Source: Bifidobacterium vespertilionis
Lineage (GTDB): Bacteria > Actinomycetota > Actinomycetes > Actinomycetales > Bifidobacteriaceae
Assembly (NCBI RefSeq): GCF_008698145.1
Contig: NZ_RZNZ01000008.1
Span: 94,613 to 158,612, forward strand
Reading direction: 5' to 3'
DNA: 64,000 nucleotides
Below, piece after piece: positions 19,395 through 28,071 of the stretch. The first letter of the stretch is position 1. Every line of letters starts with the position of its first letter. The position numbers were made by a program, and so were the translations under genes. The notes beneath the pieces were generated by a model. The model had not been told where the DNA came from, did not search any database, and saw nothing but the letters and a program-made list of their open reading frames with translations.

Positions 19395-20276
19395 CTAGTG
19401 CGTGAGCTTGCTCGCGCCGGCGCGGATGCGACGCTGTTCGTCGCGCCACACCGCGGCCGCGCAGTCGATGTGCTCGCGTTCCATCTGCCGTTGGTAGATG
19501 GGGTAGAGGAAGTGGATGAACGGCCACATCACGCGCAGCAGATACTCCGGCTTGAACACGCGCGTGTGGCGCGGATGCGCGGCGAACGTGTTGCGGAACC
19601 GGTCCGTGTAGTGCTTGAACGAGACGAATCCGGAGGTCATGCGGCGGGCGCTCATGCCCACGATCATGCGCGGGGAGTAAACGGTTTTGAACCCCTTGCC
19701 GAGCAGGTGCAGGGAGATATCCACATCCTCGTGCATCACGTCCTCGTAGTCGCGGCACACCTCGTTCGCGATCGCCTTCCATGCGGTGGCGCGCAGGGCC
19801 ATGTTCGAGCCGAACAGCATGGTCTTGTTGCCGTCGGCGCGGTAGATCAGGCGGCGGGTGCGGTTGTCTCCCCGCAGTCCCGTCTTCTTGAGCGGCATGT
19901 CGTAGTAGACCACCGGGCCGGCGGCGCCCATCGCCTTCGGATCCTCGGTGAAGATGCCGGTGACCACCTCCACCCAGTCGGGCTTGAGCATGCAGTCGGC
20001 GTCCACGCGGCCCAGCACGTCGCCGGTGGCCGCGTTGAGACCGGCGTTGCGCGTGGGGATGAGTCCCTGTTCGGCGTCCTGATGGATGAGTTTGACCGGC
20101 GTGCCGGGATGGTCGGCGATGAACTTCTCCACGATCTGCACGGTGCGGTCGGTGGACTTGTTGTCCACCACGATGACCTCGTAGGGCATGAGGGTCTGCA
20201 GGGTGGCGCACGTCAGGCAGTCCTTGATGCGTTCCTCCTCGTTCCATGCGGGAATGATGATCGAAACCTTGAGCAT
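19395..20276 (-). CDS. Family 2 glycosyltransferase
   Basis: A 293-residue GT2-type enzyme with a GT-A fold: start motif VSIIIPAWNEEERIKDCL, a metal/nucleotide-binding VDADC in place of the usual DxD, and an acceptor region around MHEDVDISL. It would transfer a sugar from a nucleotide-sugar donor to an envelope glycan or lipid. There is no clear membrane span except a weak hydrophobic stretch near residue 250. It is divergent from the AI-2E-family gene, with which it shares a 54-bp spacer. Donor and acceptor are unknown. Confidence 0.8.
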   Translation of the reverse strand: MLKVSIIIPAWNEEERIKDCLTCATLQTLMPYEVIVVDNKSTDRTVQIVEKFIADHPGTPVKLIHQDAEQGLIPTRNAGLNAATGDVLGRVDADCMLKPDWVEVVTGIFTEDPKAMGAAGPVVYYDMPLKKTGLRGDNRTRRLIYRADGNKTMLFGSNMALRATAWKAIANEVCRDYEDVMHEDVDISLHLLGKGFKTVYSPRMIVGMSARRMTSGFVSFKHYTDRFRNTFAAHPRHTRVFKPEYLLRVMWPFIHFLYPIYQRQMEREHIDCAAAVWRDEQRRIRAGASKLTH

Positions 20277-20330
20277 GGTTCAACTGTATCGGTCGGCCCG
20301 CCCAGCGCATTGTCAGCGAACCTCACAATA

Positions 20331-21818
20331 ATGGAGCCCATGAGCGAACAGAACAACCGCGGGCAGGACAGGCAGTTCGATCTGGCGTCGGTGTTTCCGG
20401 CGAAGGGGGATCCTCGCAGACCACCGGAATGGTTCACGAGGGGCCTGCTGTACACGGTGATCACCGTCTTCGCGGCGATCATCGTCTGGCGTTCGGCGGG
20501 CAAGCTCGAATATCTGGTCGTCGATCTCGTCATCTCCATGTTCATCGCGCTCGCGGTCGAGCCGGTGGTGCTCATGCTCGTCAAGCATGGTTGGAAGCGC
20601 GGTGCGGCGTCCGGCGTCACGCTTGTGGGGCTGGTGGTGATCATCATCGGACTGCTGGGCATGTTCGGCAACATGTTCATCTCCCAGATGGCCAACCTGA
20701 TCAAAAGCCTGCCTGCGGCGTATGAACAGATCGCCGCGTTCGTGGCGGCGAACACCACGTTCCGCATGCCTGCCATGCAGAATCTCGGCATGGAGATCAT
20801 CAACAACATCCAGACCTCGTGGGTGACCAACTTCGCCTCGCAGGCCGCCACCACGCTCGGCAGCGTGATGTCCCTGCTGCTGGACGTGATGACCGTGGCC
20901 CTGGTCACCTACTACATCTCCGCGGGCAGCCCGGCCATGCGCCGCAGCCTGTGCCAGTGGCTCAGTCCGGACAGCCAGCGCCGATTTGTGCTCATCTGGC
21001 AGGTGCTGCAGGACCAGATCTCGAACTTCCTGTTCTCCCGCGGCATCCTGGCCATCATCAACGCGGTGTGCACGGCCATCTTCCTTGAAATACTCAACGT
21101 GCCGTACTGGCTGCCGCTGGCTCTGTTCTGCGGCATCACCGCGCAGTTCGTGCCCACGGTCGGCACGTACATCGGCGGCGCGCTGCCCGTGCTGTTCGCC
21201 TGGATCAACGGCGGCCTGTGGTATGCGGTGGGCGTGCTCGTGTACATCATCATCTACCAGCAGATCGAGAACATGATCCTCAGCCCCATGATCTCCCAGC
21301 GGACCATGGATCTGAACGCGGCCGTCTCCTTCCTTGTGGTGCTGGCCCTGGGCTCGCTGTTCGGCGCGCTCGGCGCGTTCCTGGCGCTGCCCGTGGCCGC
21401 GAGTTTCCAGGCGATCTTCACCGTGTACACCAAGCGGTACGAGCTCATCGACTCGCCGCTGCTGAACGATCCGAAGCCCACCAAGAAATCCAAGCTCGTG
21501 GAAGGCGCGGAGACGATCATCCACCACATGCCCCGCGCCGCGCAGGGTTCCAGCAAGCGCGTGATGGTGGAGGAGGAGCTTGACGATCTCAAGCGCAAGG
21601 TCTACAACATGCCCACCGCAGAGGATCTGGATGCCTCCGAAACCGTGGCGATTCCGCTGCGCGCGGCCGACGCCGGTTCGGGCAAGGGCAAAGCGATCGG
21701 TCTGAAGGGCGTTGCGGACGGGGACGGGGAATCGTCCGATGATCCCGCCGGCGCCCCGGATTCCGCGGATCCGCACGCAACCGCCTCCACGGACAACCCG
21801 CGCGGGGGCTGGCGCTGA
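20331..21818 (+). CDS. AI-2E-family membrane protein
   Basis: A protein of about 495 residues in the AI-2E/PerM family, with seven to eight membrane segments between about residues 35 and 370 and the typical LPVAASFQAIFTVY ending of the core. The C-terminal 120 residues are cytoplasmic, charged and low complexity. Family members are suggested to export small molecules or act as ion-coupled exchangers; the substrate is unknown here. The start is ATG 20331 or ATG 20340, nine bases apart. The stop overlaps the next gene's start in TGATG form, so it is co-translated with the glycosyltransferase at 21818. Other in-frame sequence further upstream is antisense to the GT2 gene and is not part of it. 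Confidence 0.8.
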   Translation: MEPMSEQNNRGQDRQFDLASVFPAKGDPRRPPEWFTRGLLYTVITVFAAIIVWRSAGKLEYLVVDLVISMFIALAVEPVVLMLVKHGWKRGAASGVTLVGLVVIIIGLLGMFGNMFISQMANLIKSLPAAYEQIAAFVAANTTFRMPAMQNLGMEIINNIQTSWVTNFASQAATTLGSVMSLLLDVMTVALVTYYISAGSPAMRRSLCQWLSPDSQRRFVLIWQVLQDQISNFLFSRGILAIINAVCTAIFLEILNVPYWLPLALFCGITAQFVPTVGTYIGGALPVLFAWINGGLWYAVGVLVYIIIYQQIENMILSPMISQRTMDLNAAVSFLVVLALGSLFGALGAFLALPVAASFQAIFTVYTKRYELIDSPLLNDPKPTKKSKLVEGAETIIHHMPRAAQGSSKRVMVEEELDDLKRKVYNMPTAEDLDASETVAIPLRAADAGSGKGKAIGLKGVADGDGESSDDPAGAPDSADPHATASTDNPRGGWR

Positions 21819-23041
21819 TGGCGATCCTCAACGTGCTCGACTGGCTGATCACGCTGCTCGGCTTCTGCGTGGTCGCCTATCAGGCCGCATACGTGCTGGT
21901 CTCCTTCTTCGCCAAGCCCGAGGCATTCCCGGACGCGCCGATGGACAAGCGGTACGCGGTGCTGATCTCCGCCCGCAACGAGTCGGCGGTGATCGGGAAT
22001 CTGATCGGCGATCTGCAGTCGCAGAGCTATCCGCGCGATCTCATCGACATCTGGATCGTGGCGGACAACTGCACGGACAACACTGCGGACATCGCCCGAT
22101 CGATGGGCTGCAATGTGGTGGAGCGGTTCAACCAAGAGCAGATCGGCAAGGGCTATGCGTTGAGCTACCTGCTGGACAACATGGCCGATCAAGGCAGGGC
22201 CTCGCAGTACGACGCCTTCTTTGTGTTCGACGCGGACAACCGGCTCGACCACCACTACGTGGAGGAGATGAACAAGGCCTTCCAGTCGGGCTTCAAGGTC
22301 CTCACCAGCTACCGCAACTCGGTGAACCTCAACGAGAACTGGGTGTCCTCCGGCACCGCGCTGTGGTTCCTGAGGGAGTCCCGGTTCGTCAACTCCTCGC
22401 GCATGGTGATCGGCTCGAGCTGCCATGTGGCCGGCACCGGCTTCATGTTCTCGCGCGAGATCATGGAGCGCAACAACGGCTGGAAGTTCCACCTGCTCAC
22501 CGAGGATATGGAATTCACCATGGACTGCGTGCTGCACGGCGATCGAATCGGCTACTGCGGCAGCGCGATCCTGTACGACGAGCAGCCCACGTCGTTCCGC
22601 CAGAGCTGGCGGCAGCGCGTTCGGTGGAGCAAGGGCTACCTGCAGGTGTTCCGCTACTATGGCGCGGCGATGATCCGCCACGGCATTCAGGAGCGCGACT
22701 TCTCCGCGCTCGATCTGACGCTGCTGGTCTGCCCGTTCATGGTGCTGACGGCCCTGAGGCTTGCATTGGGCGCGCTGTTCGCCGCCCTGGGGTTCGTTTC
22801 GTGGTCCAGCCAGCTGGGAGCCGTGAACGGATGGGGCATGGGTGTGGTGGTCTCGATGCTCACGATGATGCTGCTCGCCGCCATGACCGTGATCGCCGAG
22901 CGCGACAAGATCCGCGCGAGCAACAAGGAGTTGTTCGCCTACTGCCTGAGCTTCCCGATCTTCGCGCTGAGCTACGTGGTCATCTCCTTCCAAGCCATCT
23001 TCGCCAAGCCCGAATGGAAGCCGATTGTGCATAAGGGCTGA
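21818..23041 (+). CDS. Processive family 2 glycosyltransferase (membrane)
   Basis: A 407-residue enzyme of the polysaccharide-synthase type. There is an N-terminal membrane span (3-28), then the catalytic GT-A domain with DADN at about 136-139, an HLLTEDMEF acceptor motif and the processivity signature RQRVRW, and two to three C-terminal membrane spans (about 300-390). Such enzymes build beta-linked envelope or capsular polysaccharides. It overlaps the preceding gene by one base. Its stop codon lies inside the left edge of an interspersed repeat (GGGCTGACGCG), so the repeat probably landed at the gene end. The product polymer is unknown. Confidence 0.85.
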   Translation: MAILNVLDWLITLLGFCVVAYQAAYVLVSFFAKPEAFPDAPMDKRYAVLISARNESAVIGNLIGDLQSQSYPRDLIDIWIVADNCTDNTADIARSMGCNVVERFNQEQIGKGYALSYLLDNMADQGRASQYDAFFVFDADNRLDHHYVEEMNKAFQSGFKVLTSYRNSVNLNENWVSSGTALWFLRESRFVNSSRMVIGSSCHVAGTGFMFSREIMERNNGWKFHLLTEDMEFTMDCVLHGDRIGYCGSAILYDEQPTSFRQSWRQRVRWSKGYLQVFRYYGAAMIRHGIQERDFSALDLTLLVCPFMVLTALRLALGALFAALGFVSWSSQLGAVNGWGMGVVVSMLTMMLLAAMTVIAERDKIRASNKELFAYCLSFPIFALSYVVISFQAIFAKPEWKPIVHKG

Positions 23042-23248
23042 CGCGTTAAGCGCGGAGCCCGGTGGGCTCCGCGTAGCGTCAGCCTGAGCGTGTCGGCAAA
23101 GCCGACCTTCGCAACCTTAGCGGTTGCTCACTTCGCCTACCGGCAACCCACAGGGTTGCCGTCTTGACGGCTCAGCAAGGCGGCGAAGGTCGTATTGAGC
23201 CTCGCCCGTAGGGCGAGTCCCTAATTGCAGGGCCGAAGGCGAGGCATA
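23033..23248. repeat. Interspersed nested-hairpin repeat, copy 1
   Basis: GCTGACGC...GCGTCAGC encloses GCGGAGCCC...GGGCTCCGC, followed by a GCCTCGCCCGTAGGGCGAG hairpin. The same modules recur at 59469-59601. This copy has about 85 extra bases in the middle, which contain further small hairpins. No gene is seen between the repeat and the small membrane-protein gene at 23347. Confidence 0.8.
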
Positions 23249-23346
23249 AGAACAGCCGGGGCCGATGGCGTGTATCCTTGGAATCGCAGCCGTTTTCCGA
23301 TCATCCAATGCAGGATGATCGGGCGGTCGGACGCAAGGAGGCGTTG

Positions 23347-23529
23347 ATGAGCAGGCTTGACGTTGAATTCCACGTGGCTTTGATACTGACCGTATCCAGC
23401 ATGACGGTTGCGGTGGCGGCGGCGATTTTCCTGCCCCTGCTGCAGATCGTGGGTCTGGCGATGCTCATGACCGCATGCGCGACCTGCTGGTTCGTGGGCG
23501 TGGCCATGCGCATGGGCATCCGGTGGTGA
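23347..23529 (+). CDS. Small two-span membrane protein
   Basis: A 60-residue protein with two hydrophobic segments (about 8-32 and 34-55) joined by a very short turn, and charged ends. AAGGAGG at 23335-23341 strongly supports ATG 23347. It stands alone between an interspersed repeat and a hairpin array. Its size and two-span hairpin shape resemble small regulatory or toxin-like membrane proteins, but there is no specific match and no partner gene, so the function is unknown. Confidence 0.65.
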   Translation: MSRLDVEFHVALILTVSSMTVAVAAAIFLPLLQIVGLAMLMTACATCWFVGVAMRMGIRW

Positions 23530-23553
23530 TTTCGGACACAGGAAGGCCGGAAT

Positions 23554-23861
23554 GTGTCCGGAATTGCATCCAATTTCGGATTTGGGTGCGAAATCGGACG
23601 TGGGAAGGCCGGAATGTGTCTTGAATCGCATCCGATTCTGAGACTGGGTGCGAAATCGGACACGGGGAGACAGACGCGGGGAGACGGGCTGTGTCCGAAA
23701 TCGCACCCAGTCTCGAAAATGGGTGCGGAATCGGACACGAGGGGGTCGGAATGTGTCCGGATTCGCATCCCAAGTGGGAAGTGGCGGTGACTTCGGACGC
23801 GGGAGGGCCGGAATGTGTCCGAAATCGCATCCAATTTCGGACTTGGGGGTGGAATCGGACA
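23554..23861. repeat. Array of five hairpins with 62-bp step
   Basis: Five imperfect hairpins begin at 23554, 23616, 23691, 23753 and 23815, steps of 62, 75, 62 and 62 bp. Each starts GTGTCC or GTGTCT, has a GCATCC/GCACCC arm, and closes with GGGTGCGAAATCGGACA or a variant; the 48-bp hairpins are separated by a conserved GGAAGGCCGGAAT-like linker. All frames are open because of the repetition, but the step is not a multiple of three, so coding is unlikely. Confidence 0.85.
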
Positions 23862-23950
23862 GGGTGGAATCGGACAGGTGGAATCGGACCGCGCATGAAT
23901 TCCGCATGAACTTGCCGGCGATCCAGCCGGTCGTGCATTAGGCTTGAGAC

Positions 23951-24913
23951 ATGACATACGACATTTCGGCCGCATCTGTTGGCCAACCCGTCCCCGGTCC
24001 ATTCATGCCTGCGCCCGTCCCGCCGAATCCGGCCGCAGCCGTCTCGATCCGCGGACTGGTCAAGGCTTTCGATCGCAAGGTGGCGGTCAACGGTCTGGCG
24101 CTGGACATCCCGGTCGGATCGTTCTACGGGCTTGTGGGGCCCAACGGCGCCGGCAAGACCACCACGCTCAACATGGCCACCGGTCTGCTCAGGCCGGACG
24201 CGGGATCGGTGATGATTCTGGGCCACGATGTGTGGAGCGATGTGAACCGGGCCAAGCGGGAGATTGGCGTAATGCCGCAGGGCGAGCAGATCTTCGACCG
24301 GCTCACCGGCCTGCAGCTGTTGGTCTACGCCGGCATGCTGCGCGGCATGAAGCGGGACGAGGTGGTCCGCCGCGCGCACGATCTGCTCGCCGCCTTCGAC
24401 CTCAAGGACGCCGCCGGAAAGATGGTGGTCGACTATTCGGCTGGCATGACCAAGAAGATCTGTCTGGCCACCGCCATGATCCACAGCCCGCGCATTCTGG
24501 TCCTCGACGAGCCCTTCGAGGCCGTGGATCCGGTCTCCAGCGCTAACCTGCGCGACATTCTGGTGGAGTACGCGCGCACCGGTGGCACGGTGATCATCTC
24601 CTCGCACGTGATGGCCCTGGTGGAGAAGATGTGCACGCATGTGGCGATCGTCAACCGCGGACAGGTGTGCGCGGCCGGCACGGTGGATGAGGTCGCGGCC
24701 GGCGGCGAGCTGGAGGACCGGTTCATGGCGCTGGTCGGCGGGCGTCATGCGGCGGCAAAGCTCGATTGGCTCGACGGCGGCGCGGGATCCGGACCCGCGG
24801 CGCCCGACCAACCGACTGCGCCCGGTCAGCCCGCGGTACCCGGTCAGCCGGCGGCATCCGGTCAGCCCGCGGTTCCAAGTCAGCCGGCCCAGACCCCGGA
24901 GGCCCTCCGATGA
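23951..24913 (+). CDS. ABC transporter ATP-binding protein
   Basis: A 320-residue ATPase subunit of an ABC-2-type exporter. Walker A GPNGAGKTT lies at about 58-66. The signature is the variant YSAGMTKK in place of LSGGQ, and Walker B is ILVLDEPFEAVD. A Pro/Ala/Gln-rich tail of repeats such as PGQPAVPGQPAASGQ (about 285-320) extends beyond the family's usual end. It overlaps the permease gene by four bases (ATGA) and works with it. The variant signature is common in drug/antibiotic-type exporters. Substrate unknown. Confidence 0.88.
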   Translation: MTYDISAASVGQPVPGPFMPAPVPPNPAAAVSIRGLVKAFDRKVAVNGLALDIPVGSFYGLVGPNGAGKTTTLNMATGLLRPDAGSVMILGHDVWSDVNRAKREIGVMPQGEQIFDRLTGLQLLVYAGMLRGMKRDEVVRRAHDLLAAFDLKDAAGKMVVDYSAGMTKKICLATAMIHSPRILVLDEPFEAVDPVSSANLRDILVEYARTGGTVIISSHVMALVEKMCTHVAIVNRGQVCAAGTVDEVAAGGELEDRFMALVGGRHAAAKLDWLDGGAGSGPAAPDQPTAPGQPAVPGQPAASGQPAVPSQPAQTPEALR

Positions 24914-26589
24914 CCGAATCCATCGCCACCATCGTCCGCCTGCGCTGGGCCCTCACCTTCGCGGCGATGCGCAAATCGGTCGCGCAGACCGTGGGATACG
25001 TGATCACCGCCGTCATAGCCGTGTCCGTGGTGATCGGCGCGGCCATCGCCGGCTGGATGGCGGGCCTGCTGCCCATCGGCGACGATGCGGCCTTCCTCGG
25101 CTCCCTCAACGCGGCCGTGGTGTTCGTCGGCAGCGTTCTTGTGCTCATGATCATCCTGTTCCAGCTGCTGTATCTGGGTCAGGGATCCACGCTGACCCCC
25201 GGTAAATTCGCGCTGTACGGCATCCCCGATCGCACGCTGAGTCTGGGGCTGCTTCTGGCCGGCTTGTCCGGCATGCCGGCCATCGTGGGCGTTCTTGGCA
25301 TGATGCTGTGGGCGCTCGCATACCGCGGGCTTGGATCGGCCGCGGTGATCGGGCAGATCATCGCCGCCCCGCTGTTCGTGGTCGTCGCGATGAGCCTGTC
25401 CAAGCTGGTCGTCGCCGCGGTCAGTTCGCTGGTGCGCTCCGCTCGGGGCAAGAATCTGTTCTACGCCATCGTGGTGCTCGCCGTCATCCTCTTCAGTCAG
25501 GTCGGCGGCGCGTTGACCGCCCGCACGGCCATCGACGGCTCCGTGCAGACGGTCAGCGTGCGCGTCGAGTCCCTGCTGGTGGTCTCCGATGTCGTCTCGT
25601 GGACCCCATTCGGCGCCGCCTTCCAGCTGCCCTTCGACGCCTTCCGGGGCGATTGGGGACCGTTCGCCGCGCGCGTGCTGATCCTTGTCGCCACGGTGAT
25701 CCTGTGCTTCATGGGCTCCACGGCCTGCCTGCGCCACGATCGTCTGACCGCGGGCATGTCTGCGGGCCAATCCGCTCGGGCGTCCACAACGGCCTCCGCC
25801 AAGGGCCTTGGCGCCTTCGCGCGCATGGCCGACTCCCCGTCCGGCGCGATCGCCGCCAGGCTGTTCACCTACCTCAAACGTGACGCCCGCCAGACCATGC
25901 TGTTCATCATGCCGCTCCTCTTTGTGGTGCTCATGGGATTCCAGTCGCACGGGGTCACCCCGGTGATCTGGATGGGACTGGCGATGGGCAGCTGGTTCAT
26001 GTTCCTGGGAGAGGGCAACGGATTGGCCTATGACGGGCGCGGCTACACCATGGAGGTGATCGCCGGTGTGAGCGGATTCACCGATCGCAAGGGTCGCGTC
26101 CATCTGCTGGCGTCGCTGGCCACGGCGTACATCCTCACGCTGGCCTTGGGCATCTTCGTGTTCACCGGCGATTGGAGGGACGGTGATCTGGCCTCCCTCG
26201 ACATGGCGCTCGTCGGCATGGCACTGGGCCTGTCCTATGCGAGCCTCGGTTTGGCCGAGGTGCTTTCCGTGGTGCTCATGTACCCGGTGCCTCCCATCGA
26301 CAAGCCGTTCTCCACACCGCAGGGGCGCGCGGTGGCCCAGGGATTCTTCCCGTTCGTGCAGATGCTCGGCACGCCGCTGACCTTCCTGCCCACCGGCGTC
26401 CTGGCAATCGTCATGGGTATTTCGGGCATGTTCGAGTCCTCGCCCATATGGTCGGTCCGGCTGCTCGGCCTGATTGCGCTGGCCAACGGGGTGGGCATTC
26501 TCGCGCTCGGGACGTGGCTAGGCGGTAAGCTGTTGGATATGCGCTCGCTGAGCGTACTCAAGACGCTGAATGGATTCGCGAGCCTGTAG
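24910..26589 (+). CDS. ABC transporter permease
   Basis: A 559-residue integral membrane protein with about 12 hydrophobic segments in two groups, separated by a cytoplasmic region around residues 275-330. The length and split layout resemble large exporter permeases encoded next to a single ATPase. It begins at ATG 24910 within the stop of the ATPase gene (ATGA), so translation is coupled. No extracellular substrate-binding partner is nearby, which fits export. The substrate is unknown. Confidence 0.85.
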   Translation: MTESIATIVRLRWALTFAAMRKSVAQTVGYVITAVIAVSVVIGAAIAGWMAGLLPIGDDAAFLGSLNAAVVFVGSVLVLMIILFQLLYLGQGSTLTPGKFALYGIPDRTLSLGLLLAGLSGMPAIVGVLGMMLWALAYRGLGSAAVIGQIIAAPLFVVVAMSLSKLVVAAVSSLVRSARGKNLFYAIVVLAVILFSQVGGALTARTAIDGSVQTVSVRVESLLVVSDVVSWTPFGAAFQLPFDAFRGDWGPFAARVLILVATVILCFMGSTACLRHDRLTAGMSAGQSARASTTASAKGLGAFARMADSPSGAIAARLFTYLKRDARQTMLFIMPLLFVVLMGFQSHGVTPVIWMGLAMGSWFMFLGEGNGLAYDGRGYTMEVIAGVSGFTDRKGRVHLLASLATAYILTLALGIFVFTGDWRDGDLASLDMALVGMALGLSYASLGLAEVLSVVLMYPVPPIDKPFSTPQGRAVAQGFFPFVQMLGTPLTFLPTGVLAIVMGISGMFESSPIWSVRLLGLIALANGVGILALGTWLGGKLLDMRSLSVLKTLNGFASL

Positions 26590-26628
26590 CACAAGCCGGG
26601 CCGCGACGAACTGTGGAGGTGGTGGCCG

Positions 26629-28071
26629 GTGGCAAGACGGCGCGCCAGGAAGGACCGTAGGCCGCTCGTCGTAGGCGCAAGCGTGGTGGCGACACTCGCC
26701 CTGTGCGCCGGTGCGATCGCGGCCGATCTGGACGATCGGATCCCCGGGGCGCTGACGATCCATCCGGTCCCCGTCCGCACCTTCTCCACCCCGCGAACCG
26801 CGTACGCGGCCTCAGGACTCGTGCAGTCGCTGGAGCAGGGGACGCCGATCGACGCCGGCGCCGCCAATGCGCTCGCCGACACCTTCTCCGCCGCGGGAGG
26901 CGTGGGAGCCGACTTCTCCCTGCTGGTGGCCGACGCCGACGGCAATGTGGTGGTGGATCGCAATTCGGATGCGTTGCGCGAACCGGCCTCCACCATGAAA
27001 ACCCTCACGGCCTTCGCCGCATCGCAGGCGCTGGACATGGACGCCACGTTGGACACCGAAACCCGGCTCGTCTACGACGCCGGCACCAAAACCGCCACGC
27101 TCACGCTCACCGGGCACGGCAACATGCTACTGGGCTCCGGTGCCAGCGACCCCAACCACGTCAACGGCCGCGCCGGGTTGGGTACGCTGGCCCAAAGCAC
27201 CGCCAACGCTTTGCGCGCCCGGGGCATCACCGCCGTGAAGCTGGTATACGACGATTCGATGTTCGGGGACAACCGGACGCCGCCGAACATCATCGAGAAC
27301 AATGGCGGGCACCAATACGCCACCGACGTCTCCTCCATGGCCGTGGACGGAGGACGCGACTGGACCGGGCGCACCAGGCCGTCCAACCCGGACGAGGAGC
27401 ATTCGTACCCGACACTGTCCACCACCACCGCGCTGGATGCGGCTAGGATCTTCGCGGCAAGGCTTGCGGAACAGGGCATGACGGTGGACGGCGATCCCGT
27501 ATCCGGTGAAACACCCGCGGACCTTTCGCCCATCGCCACCGTGCATTCGGCCACGCTGGGCGAGGTCATGGCGTATATGCTGCGCAATTCGGACAACACC
27601 GAGGCCGAGCTGTTCGGCCGGCTTCTGGCGCTCAAGACCGGTGCGGAGAACTCTCCCGCCGGAGCCGCCCAAGCCGTGCGCGCGCAGCTCGAACAGGCCG
27701 GGATCAACCTCGACGGCCTGACGATGGCCGATTGCTCCGGCCTCGCCCCAGGCTCCCGGCTCAAGGTGACCACGTTGGTGCAGGTGCAGCGCGCGATGAT
27801 CACGTCCGGTGCCTCCGCGGCCGCCGCCAACGAGGGTCTGCCGGTGAGCGGGCTGACGGGCACCGCCGCGCTGCGATCGTTCAGCGACGAGGCCGAGGGT
27901 CTGGTGCGCCTCAAGACCGGCAGTCTCACGGGCGTGCGCTCTATGGCCGGCAATGTGTCCCGACTGGGCGGCGGGCTGCTGTACTTCGCGGTGGTGGTGA
28001 ACAATTCGCAGGATCCGTACGAGGCCAACGCCTCCATCGACGCGCTGGTCTCCGGTCTGGTGAGGCTCTGA
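26629..28071 (+). CDS. dacB: D-alanyl-D-alanine carboxypeptidase (PBP4/DacB type)
   Basis: A 480-residue serine peptidase of family S13 that trims or cuts peptidoglycan peptide stems. A basic N-terminus with one hydrophobic stretch (13-32) is a signal peptide or anchor. The active-site motifs are complete: STMK at 121-124, SDN at 321-323 and KTG at 429-431. The start is GTG 26629, with GGAGGTGG about ten bases upstream. It begins 39 bases after the ABC permease and ends in TGATG overlap with tilS, so it leads the tilS-hpt-ftsH block, a usual neighbourhood in Actinobacteria. Confidence 0.92.
   Translation: MARRRARKDRRPLVVGASVVATLALCAGAIAADLDDRIPGALTIHPVPVRTFSTPRTAYAASGLVQSLEQGTPIDAGAANALADTFSAAGGVGADFSLLVADADGNVVVDRNSDALREPASTMKTLTAFAASQALDMDATLDTETRLVYDAGTKTATLTLTGHGNMLLGSGASDPNHVNGRAGLGTLAQSTANALRARGITAVKLVYDDSMFGDNRTPPNIIENNGGHQYATDVSSMAVDGGRDWTGRTRPSNPDEEHSYPTLSTTTALDAARIFAARLAEQGMTVDGDPVSGETPADLSPIATVHSATLGEVMAYMLRNSDNTEAELFGRLLALKTGAENSPAGAAQAVRAQLEQAGINLDGLTMADCSGLAPGSRLKVTTLVQVQRAMITSGASAAAANEGLPVSGLTGTAALRSFSDEAEGLVRLKTGSLTGVRSMAGNVSRLGGGLLYFAVVVNNSQDPYEANASIDALVSGLVRL

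Noticed and set aside
23554..23861. CRISPR array
   Set aside because: The units and the linkers between them are both conserved, so there are no unique spacers, and no cas genes are nearby.
23221..24002. Frames of 190-230 codons across the hairpin array on the minus strand
   Set aside because: All three frames are open because of the repeats, and the 62-bp step shifts frame at every unit; no start signal is present.
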